Positions 1 through 5,746 of a DNA stretch of 5,746 bases are shown in pieces; within the stretch, counting starts at the first letter, position 1, and each line of letters begins with the position of its first letter. The DNA is taken from assembly GCA_004211235.1 (NCBI GenBank), contig SEEY01000282.1, positions 1 through 5,746 on the forward strand, in the 5' to 3' direction. Origin of the DNA: Rubrivivax sp. Its GTDB lineage: Bacteria; Pseudomonadota; Gammaproteobacteria; Burkholderiales; Burkholderiaceae. The notes below the pieces were generated by a model. It saw only the letters and a list, made by a program, of their open reading frames with translations. It was not told the DNA's origin and did not search any database. A program made the translations under genes and the position numbers.

Positions 1-1
1 G

Positions 2-1456
2 TCCAAGGACACCGAGAAGAAGGATGCCGCAGCCCGCGTTGCCGAATTGACCCGCAATGTCGAGGAACTGAAGAAGCTGTCCAGCGCCGCCAAGCCCGCC
101 GCTGCGGTGGCGTCCGCGGCGCCCGAGCCGGCACCGGCTGTGTTGCCCGCTCCGGTGATTGCGGCTGCCGAGCCTGCATCGATTCCCGCGCCCGTGGCTG
201 CTGCCAGCGCGGCTGCCTCCAGGCCGCAGGCGCGCGCCAGTGCGCCGCTGGCACCGCCGCCGGCTGCCGAGCCGCCCGGTGTCATCGAGCAACTGTTCGA
301 CAGCCCGCTCGTCGTCATCCTGGCCGGCGTCATCGTCTCCGTGCTGGGCGGCTTCGGCCTGTATCGCCTGCGTTCGCGCCGCCCCGCGAATGCGGCGGAA
401 ACCGGCTTCCATGAAAGCCGCCTGCAGCCCGATTCCTTCTTCGGCGGTACCGGCGGCCAGCGCGTCGACACGCGCGACGCCCAGAACAGCGGCCAGTCGT
501 CGATGAGCTATTCGCTCAGCCAGCTCGACGCCATCGGCGATGTCGACCCGGTCGCCGAGGCCGACGTCTACCTGGCCTATGGCCGGGATCTGCAGGCCGA
601 GGAGATTCTCAAGGAGGCCCTGCGTGCCAACCCGACGCGCCTGGCCATCCGCCTCAAGCTGCTGGAGGTCTACGGCAAGCGCCGCGACACCAAGGGCTTC
701 GAGCAGCTGGCGGTACAGCTCTATGCCGAGACCCGGGGTGCCGGCGAAGACTGGGCCAAGGCGCAGGAGTTGGGCCGCGGCATCGACCCGGACAACCCCC
801 TTTACCAGCCTGGCGGCGCACCTGTGTTGCACGAGGACAGCCCCGAGCGCCCCGAGCCGATGAACGCGAGCACGCTGCCCCAGACGGCGCTGCCGAGTGC
901 GAGCTCCAAGGCTGCCGCGGCTCATCTCGGGACCGATGCGATGTCACGCGCCGGCATCGATACCGGCCCGGTCAGCGGCTTCGATCTGGCGCTGGATCTC
1001 GACCTCGATGCACCCGAACCCGTCTCGCCCATCGCGATGGCCTCGACACAGGCCATGCCTGCGTCCGTCGAGCGTGCACCGATGACGATGGACTTCGACA
1101 TCTCCGGCCGCGGTACGCGCACGGCACCGCCCGCGCCGGACCTGAGCTTCGACCTCAGCGGCATGGGCGATCTGCCGGCCAGCCCGGCGCCTTCACCGGA
1201 GCCGTCGAACGATCTGGACTTCGACCTCGGCGAGCCGACGCAGCCGGGCGAGACGCATCCTGATCATCTGGCCGAGGCCCTGGAAGCACTTGGCGACGAT
1301 GACGGCGACCCGCTGGTGCGGCAGCTGGAGCTGGCCGACGAGTTCCGCCAGATCGGCGATTCCGAAGGCGCGCGAGAAGTGCTGCAGGAGCTGATCCAGC
1401 GCGCCAGCGGCTCCCTGCGTGACCGCGCCCAGGCGATGCTGAACGAGATGCGCTGA
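2..1456 (+). CDS. fimV: FimV-type polar hub / pilus assembly protein, C-terminal part (5' partial)
   Basis: The reading frame is open from base 2, so the gene begins off the left edge; the TTG at 47 is not a real start. 484 codons are visible. In order they show: a charged, coiled-coil-like stretch (first ~26 residues, VAELTRNVEELKKL); an Ala/Pro-rich linker (~30-93); one transmembrane helix (SPLVVILAGVIVSVLGGFGL, nt ~302-361) followed by an RLRSRR stop-transfer cluster; a TPR-like block with the FimV signature DPVAEADVYLAYGRDLQAEE (nt ~548-610); a long acidic linker with repeated FDL motifs; and the C-terminal FimV domain DPLVRQLELADEFRQIGD (nt 1307-1360) ending LNEMR. In known FimV proteins the missing N-terminus is periplasmic with a LysM domain, and the cytoplasmic part organises pole-localised type IV pilus and signalling proteins. 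The neighbour truA matches the fimV-truA order known in Pseudomonas. Whether this organism makes type IV pili cannot be judged here. The identification is firm; the function is inferred from the family. Confidence 0.93.
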   Translation, partial: SKDTEKKDAAARVAELTRNVEELKKLSSAAKPAAAVASAAPEPAPAVLPAPVIAAAEPASIPAPVAAASAAASRPQARASAPLAPPPAAEPPGVIEQLFDSPLVVILAGVIVSVLGGFGLYRLRSRRPANAAETGFHESRLQPDSFFGGTGGQRVDTRDAQNSGQSSMSYSLSQLDAIGDVDPVAEADVYLAYGRDLQAEEILKEALRANPTRLAIRLKLLEVYGKRRDTKGFEQLAVQLYAETRGAGEDWAKAQELGRGIDPDNPLYQPGGAPVLHEDSPERPEPMNASTLPQTALPSASSKAAAAHLGTDAMSRAGIDTGPVSGFDLALDLDLDAPEPVSPIAMASTQAMPASVERAPMTMDFDISGRGTRTAPPAPDLSFDLSGMGDLPASPAPSPEPSNDLDFDLGEPTQPGETHPDHLAEALEALGDDDGDPLVRQLELADEFRQIGDSEGAREVLQELIQRASGSLRDRAQAMLNEMR

Positions 1457-1476
1457 AGCGCTGCCGCGATACTCCG

Positions 1477-1504
1477 ACGCCCGGCCTGGCCGGGCGTTTT
1501 CGTT
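1477..1504 (+). terminator. Intrinsic terminator after fimV
   Basis: A perfect GC-rich hairpin has arms CGCCCGGC (1478-1485) and GCCGGGCG (1489-1496) with a 3-base CTG loop, and an extra A-T pair can close the base (1477/1497). TTTT follows directly (1497-1500), then CGTT. It lies 20 bases after the fimV stop and is the clearest rho-independent terminator in the window. It should separate fimV from the truA-trp-accD unit, although read-through cannot be excluded because the U-tract is short. Confidence 0.85.
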
Positions 1505-1505
1505 G

Positions 1506-1534
1506 GTGCATTGCACGTGAACCGTGCCATGCAC
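1506..1534. repeat. Two near-identical 11-base palindromes upstream of truA
   Basis: GTGCATTGCAC (1506-1516) and GTGCCATGCAC (1524-1534) share 9 of 11 bases. Each has complementary arms (GTGCA/TGCAC and GTGC/GCAC), and their starts are 18 bases apart. They lie between the fimV terminator and the truA start, where the promoter of the truA-trpFBA-accD unit is expected. I find no convincing -35/-10 pair in this gap. The sites could be an operator, or chance in a short GC-rich gap; they match no named operator that I recognise. Confidence 0.25.
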
Positions 1535-1555
1535 CTGATGCTTTGCTGGAAACCG

Positions 1556-2338
1556 ATGAGAGTTGCACTTGGCGTGAGCTACCGCGGCGGCGGCTACAAC
1601 GGCTGGCAGAGCCAGCCCGGCGGTCGCACCGTGCAGGACGCCCTGGAGAAAGGCCTGTCCGCCTTTGCCGCCCAACCGATCCGCACCCTCTGCGCCGGCC
1701 GCACGGATGCCGGGGTGCACGGCATCAACCAGGTCATCCACTTCGATACCGAGGTGGAGCGTGAACTCTTCTCCTGGGTGCGCGGCAGCAATCGCTATCT
1801 GCCGCCTGACATCGCCATCCAGTGGTGCCGCTTCCCCGGCGATACCTTCCACGCCCGCAACTCCGCGCGGGGACGGCGTTATGCCTATCTGCTGCTGGAG
1901 TCTGCGGTGCGGCCGGCCATCGAGTCCGGCCAATGCGGGTGGGTGTTCCGTCCGCTCGATCAGTCGCTGCTGGAGGCCGCGGCCGAGCGGCTGATCGGTG
2001 AGCACGATTTTTCGTCCTTCCGCTCCTCTGAGTGCCAGGCGGCGTCGCCGGTGAAGGTGCTCCGGGAGATCACCGTGCAGCGGCGCGGCGCCTACTGGCG
2101 CTTCGAGTTCGAGGCGAGCGCCTTTCTGCATCACATGGTGCGCAACCTGATGGGCTGCCTGCTGGCGGTCGGCGGCGGCACGCGCCCTGCGAGTTGGGTG
2201 TCCGACGTGCTCGCCGCGCGCGACCGCAAGGTGGCTGCGCCAACCTTTGCCCCCGACGGCCTCTACTTTCTCGGCCCGACCTACGATGCCGACCTCGACA
2301 TCCCGCGTGAAGTCGCGGCTTTGAACTGGCTTCCATGA
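1556..2338 (+). CDS. truA: tRNA pseudouridine(38-40) synthase TruA
   Basis: The product isomerises uridines 38-40 in the anticodon arm of many tRNAs to pseudouridine in the cytoplasm. The frame opens further upstream (TTG at 1511), but I chose ATG 1556: it gives MRVALGVSYRGGGYNGWQSQ, the normal TruA N-terminus, and GGA sits 5 bases upstream. The protein is 260 aa, close to the roughly 270 usual for the family. The catalytic aspartate is D51 in CAGRTDAGVHG. The FHAR segment (98-101), the RRYAY segment with the active-site tyrosine (Y109), GEHDFSSFRSSE (148-159) and FLHHMVRNLMG (190-200) are all present. The gene is intact. Its stop overlaps the trpF start (ATGA, 2335-2338), so trpF is probably translationally coupled to it. 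Its upstream terminator suggests it is the first gene of the trpFBA-accD transcript. Confidence 0.97.
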   Translation: MRVALGVSYRGGGYNGWQSQPGGRTVQDALEKGLSAFAAQPIRTLCAGRTDAGVHGINQVIHFDTEVERELFSWVRGSNRYLPPDIAIQWCRFPGDTFHARNSARGRRYAYLLLESAVRPAIESGQCGWVFRPLDQSLLEAAAERLIGEHDFSSFRSSECQAASPVKVLREITVQRRGAYWRFEFEASAFLHHMVRNLMGCLLAVGGGTRPASWVSDVLAARDRKVAAPTFAPDGLYFLGPTYDADLDIPREVAALNWLP

Positions 2339-2973
2339 CCCGAATCAAGATTTGTGGCCTCACGCGTGAGGCGGACGTCGAGGCGGCGGTTGCCGCCGGT
2401 GCTGACGCCATCGGTTTCGTCTTCTACGCCAGGAGCCCGCGCGCCGTGACGCCGGAGCGGGCGAGGGTGCTCGCGCGCCTGCTGCCGCCCTTCGTGACGC
2501 CGGTGGGGCTATTCGTCAATGCGACCGATGCCGACCTGCAGGCCGGCCTCGATGCGCTGCCCAACATGCTCTTGCAGTTCCACGGCGACGAGACGCCCGC
2601 GGACTGCGACCGGGCGGCAAGGCCCTACCTGCGCGCAGCCGCCGTGTCGCCCGGCTTCGACTTGATAAACTTCGGTTCCGGTTTTCCCAACGCCCAAGCC
2701 ATCCTGCTCGACGCCCCTGTCGAAGGCTATGGCGGCGGCGGCAAGGTTTTCGATTGGTCACTCATTCCTCCAAGCGTCAGCTCTCGCCTCGTTTTGTCTG
2801 GTGGGTTGAATGCAGCAAACGTCGGCGATGGCATCCGTCAGGTGCGGCCCTGGGCCGTTGATGTGAGTTCCGGCGTCGAGCCTGCGGGGTTTCCCAAGGG
2901 CATCAAGAGCGCCGACCTGATCCATGAGTTCTGCCGCGCCGTGAAGCGCGCCGATGCAGCACTCTCCCAATAG
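2335..2973 (+). CDS. trpF: Phosphoribosylanthranilate isomerase TrpF
   Basis: The enzyme converts N-(5-phosphoribosyl)anthranilate to CdRP, an Amadori rearrangement in tryptophan synthesis. The 212-aa protein is a single-domain (beta/alpha)8 barrel of normal length. The catalytic pair is visible: C7 in KICGLT and D126 in LLDA, at the canonical positions. Phosphate-binding elements are also present: FHGDE (82-86), GYGGGGKVFDW (131-141), SGGL (155-158) and VDVSSGVE (175-182). The start is the ATG inside the ATGA overlap with truA. Two oddities are seen. After SGVE comes PAGFPKGIKS, which looks about 3 residues longer than common relatives and has Ser where GxKD usually has Asp. Bases ~2661-2820 are also less GC-rich than the rest and use codons such as TCA, CCT, CCA, TCT and TTG that are uncommon elsewhere in the window. 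Nothing suggests that the gene is inactive. trpB follows after 9 bases. Confidence 0.97.
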   Translation: MTRIKICGLTREADVEAAVAAGADAIGFVFYARSPRAVTPERARVLARLLPPFVTPVGLFVNATDADLQAGLDALPNMLLQFHGDETPADCDRAARPYLRAAAVSPGFDLINFGSGFPNAQAILLDAPVEGYGGGGKVFDWSLIPPSVSSRLVLSGGLNAANVGDGIRQVRPWAVDVSSGVEPAGFPKGIKSADLIHEFCRAVKRADAALSQ

Positions 2974-2977
2974 GGGA
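2972..2977 (+). promoter_or_regulatory. Ribosome binding site of trpB
   Basis: AGGGGA overlaps the trpF stop codon (TAG 2971-2973) and lies 5 bases before the trpB ATG at 2983. It is the strongest Shine-Dalgarno-like site between the trp genes and fixes the trpB start. It fits high expression of trpB relative to the overlapped genes. Confidence 0.7.
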
Positions 2978-2982
2978 AGACC

Positions 2983-4268
<1,286 letters not shown>

Positions 4269-4272
<4 letters not shown>

Positions 4273-5072
4273 GCCGCATCGCCGCCACCTTCGACGGCTT
4301 GAAGGCCGCTGGCCGCAAGGCCCTCATCCCCTTCGTCACGGCAGGTGACCCGCACCCGTCGGCCACGGTCGACCTGATGCTGGCCATGGCCGAGGCCGGC
4401 GCGGACGTCATCGAACTCGGCGTGCCTTTTTCCGATCCCATGGCCGACGGCCCGGTCATCCAGCGCGCCGGCGAGAGAGCGCTGGCCAAGGGAATTTCGC
4501 TGCGCGACGTGCTCGGCTTCGTGCGCACCTTCCGCGCGACCAACGACGCCACGCCCATCGTGCTGATGGGCTACGCCAATCCGGTGGAGCGCTACGGCAT
4601 GGACGCCTTCGTGGCGGACGCGAAGGCGGCCGGCGTCGACGGCGTGCTGATCGTCGACTACCCGCCCGAGGAATGCGCGGAGTTCGCCACCGCCCTGCGT
4701 GCCGGCGGCATGGACGCCATCTTCCTGCTCGCACCCACGTCGAGCGAGGCCCGCATGGCCCAGGTCGGCAAGCTCGCCAGCGGCTACGTCTACTACGTGT
4801 CGCTGAAGGGCGTGACCGGTGCGGGTCACCTGAACACGGCCGCCGTGGCCGAGGCCGTGCCGCGCATCCGCCAGCATGTCAGCGTGCCGGTGGGCGTGGG
4901 CTTCGGCATTCGCGACGGCGCGACGGCCCGGGCCGTGGCCGATGTGTCGGACGCGGTCGTCATCGGCTCCAAGCTGGTCGAATTGCTGGAGAGCCAGCCG
5001 GCCGATAATGTCGCTTCCACCGGCGCCGCCTTCATCCGTGAAATCCGCGCCGCACTCGACAAGAAGGATTGA
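4269..5072 (+). CDS. trpA: Tryptophan synthase alpha chain TrpA
   Basis: The subunit cleaves indole-3-glycerol phosphate to indole and glyceraldehyde 3-phosphate; indole passes through the tunnel to TrpB. The frame is open upstream of the start, but ATG 4269 gives [20 protein letters not shown], a 267-aa protein (E. coli has 268) and the usual trpB-trpA overlap. The catalytic acids are at canonical positions: E49 in [11 protein letters not shown] and D60 in MADGP. The beta-subunit contact segment [10 protein letters not shown] (101-110), VDYPPEE (129-135), loop-6 GVTGAG (181-186), and phosphate-binding GFGI (211-214) and IGS (232-234) are all present. The gene is intact. accD starts 3 bases after its stop, and the accD ribosome binding site lies inside the last trpA codons, so trpA and accD are probably co-transcribed. 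Confidence 0.98.
5061..5068 (+). promoter_or_regulatory. Ribosome binding site of accD
   Basis: AAGAAGGA lies inside the last trpA codons, 7 bases before the accD ATG at 5076. It supports this start and independent ribosome loading on accD even though trpA ends only 3 bases before it. Confidence 0.7.
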
Positions 5073-5075
5073 CGC

Positions 5076-5746
5076 ATGAGTTGGCTCGACAAACTCCTCC
5101 CGCCCAAGATCCAGCAAGGCGACCCGGCCGACCGGCGCACGGTCCCGGAAGGCCTGTGGATCAAGTGCCCGAGCTGCGAGACGGTGCTCTACAAGACCGA
5201 CCTGGAGCAGAACATCAATGTCTGCCCCAAGTGCTCGCACCACCACCGCATCGGCGCACGCGCCCGGCTGGACGCCTTCCTCGACGCGGAAGGCCGCTAC
5301 GAGATCGGCCAGGAGGTGCTGCCGGTCGACCCGCTCAAGTTCAAGGACAGCCGCAAGTACACCGAGCGGCTGAAGGACGCGGTCGAGAACACCGGCGAGA
5401 CCGACGCGCTGGTGGTGATGGGCGGCGCGGTGCACAGCATCAGCCTGGTGGCCGCGGCGTTCGAATTCGACTTCATGGGCGGCAGCATGGGCAGCGTGGT
5501 GGGCGAGCGCTTCGTGCGCGGCGTCGAGACCGCGATCGAGCAGAAGGTGCCCTTCCTTTGCTTCACCGCCACCGGCGGCGCGCGCATGCAGGAAGGCCTG
5601 CTCTCGCTGATGCAGATGGCCAAGACCAACGCCGCCCTCACCCGGCTGGCGAAGAAGGGCCTGCCCTATGTCAGCGTGCTCACCGACCCCACCATGGGCG
5701 GCGTTGGTCTTGGCCATCTGCATCAGCGAGAGCAGGCCTTCCTGCA
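5076..5746 (+). CDS. accD: Acetyl-CoA carboxylase carboxyltransferase subunit beta, 3' partial and chimeric at the end
   Basis: Together with AccA, this subunit transfers the carboxyl group from carboxybiotin to acetyl-CoA, giving malonyl-CoA for fatty acid synthesis. The start [13 protein letters not shown] is the typical AccD N-terminus, next to a good ribosome binding site. A Cys4 zinc ribbon is visible (C31, C34, C50, C53, spacing CX2C-X15-CX2C). The crotonase-type carboxyltransferase core follows with [20 protein letters not shown] (126-145), [19 protein letters not shown] (166-184) and LTDPTMGGV (202-210). About 210 of the usual 290 or so residues are genuine. After GGV, AccD normally continues SASFA. 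Here the frame reads [13 protein letters not shown], because from about 5705 the DNA is the reverse complement of an upstream accD segment. The frame stays open to the edge, but those last ~13 residues are not AccD sequence. The most likely cause is a chimeric contig end rather than a mutated gene. Its place after trpA and before (expected) folC is typical. Confidence 0.93.
   Translation, partial: MSWLDKLLPPKIQQGDPADRRTVPEGLWIKCPSCETVLYKTDLEQNINVCPKCSHHHRIGARARLDAFLDAEGRYEIGQEVLPVDPLKFKDSRKYTERLKDAVENTGETDALVVMGGAVHSISLVAAAFEFDFMGGSMGSVVGERFVRGVETAIEQKVPFLCFTATGGARMQEGLLSLMQMAKTNAALTRLAKKGLPYVSVLTDPTMGGVGLGHLHQREQAFL
5587..5746. repeat. 51-bp perfect inverted repeat (fold-back) within accD at the window end
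   Basis: Bases 5696-5746 are the exact reverse complement of 5587-5637. The 58-base spacer (5638-5695) is normal accD sequence. Identity ends at 5638/5695 on the inner side; the outer side runs off the window, so the true arm may be longer. The arm begins in native accD at a GGGCGGCGT microhomology (5696-5704). Perfect arms lying in a coding sequence, one of which replaces conserved codons, point to strand switching in amplification, library preparation or assembly. A real palindromic rearrangement is the less likely alternative. Confidence 0.97.

Noticed and set aside
47..49. TTG as the start of fimV
   Set aside because: The frame is open to the left edge and already encodes the charged coiled-coil typical of the region before the FimV membrane helix. 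The gene clearly starts outside the window.
1511..1555. N-terminal extension of TruA from the upstream TTG or ATG codons
   Set aside because: The extra residues (MHVNRAMHLMLCWKP) do not resemble TruA. The family N-terminus begins at the ATG at 1556.
1193..2134. 313-codon open frame on the minus strand
   Set aside because: It runs across the fimV end, the terminator and truA. It has no recognisable domain and its codon pattern mirrors the sense genes.
2662..2690. Possible internal promoter in trpF starting with TTGATA
   Set aside because: No acceptable -10 hexamer is found 16-18 bases downstream (the sequence there is CCC-rich), so it is not supported.

Overview
The window reads as a piece of a GC-rich betaproteobacterial chromosome of Burkholderiales or Rhodocyclales type. 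The evidence is the gene order fimV - truA - trpF - trpB - trpA - accD, the high third-position GC, and protein sequences that closely follow the proteobacterial families. All genes lie on the plus strand and almost every base is coding. I see no RNA gene, CRISPR array, transposase or other mobile element, and no undescribed system. The stop positions and family motifs in the five upstream genes are all intact.

Layout. Bases 1-1456 hold the 3' part of fimV, a polar inner-membrane hub protein; its N-terminal periplasmic part lies off the left edge. A strong intrinsic terminator follows at 1477-1504. A 99-base intergenic gap (1457-1555) precedes truA (tRNA pseudouridine synthase). From there the genes are packed tightly: truA and trpF overlap by ATGA, trpF and trpB are 9 bases apart, trpB and trpA overlap by ATGA, and trpA and accD are 3 bases apart. 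This is almost certainly one transcription unit. trpF, trpB and trpA supply three of the last steps of tryptophan synthesis (PRA isomerase and both subunits of tryptophan synthase). accD encodes the carboxyltransferase beta subunit of acetyl-CoA carboxylase and is cut by the right edge. In pseudomonads the same neighbourhood is known as fimV-truA-trpF-accD-folC without trpBA, so this is the version with trpBA inserted between trpF and accD.

The one truly abnormal structure is at the right end. The last 51 bases (5696-5746) are a perfect reverse complement of 5587-5637 inside accD. At this point the accD reading frame stops resembling AccD: TDPTMGGV is intact, but the following residues are simply the opposite strand of the upstream segment. 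The switch lies in a 9-base microhomology (GGGCGGCGT). accD is normally essential and single-copy, so a fold-back chimera (amplification, library or assembly artefact at a contig end) is much more likely than real biology. Annotation to the right of about 5704 should not be trusted.

Smaller points are a GC and codon-use dip with an altered C-terminus in trpF, a long Cys-containing C-terminal tail on TrpB, repeated FDL-type motifs in the FimV linker, and two near-identical small palindromes in front of truA.
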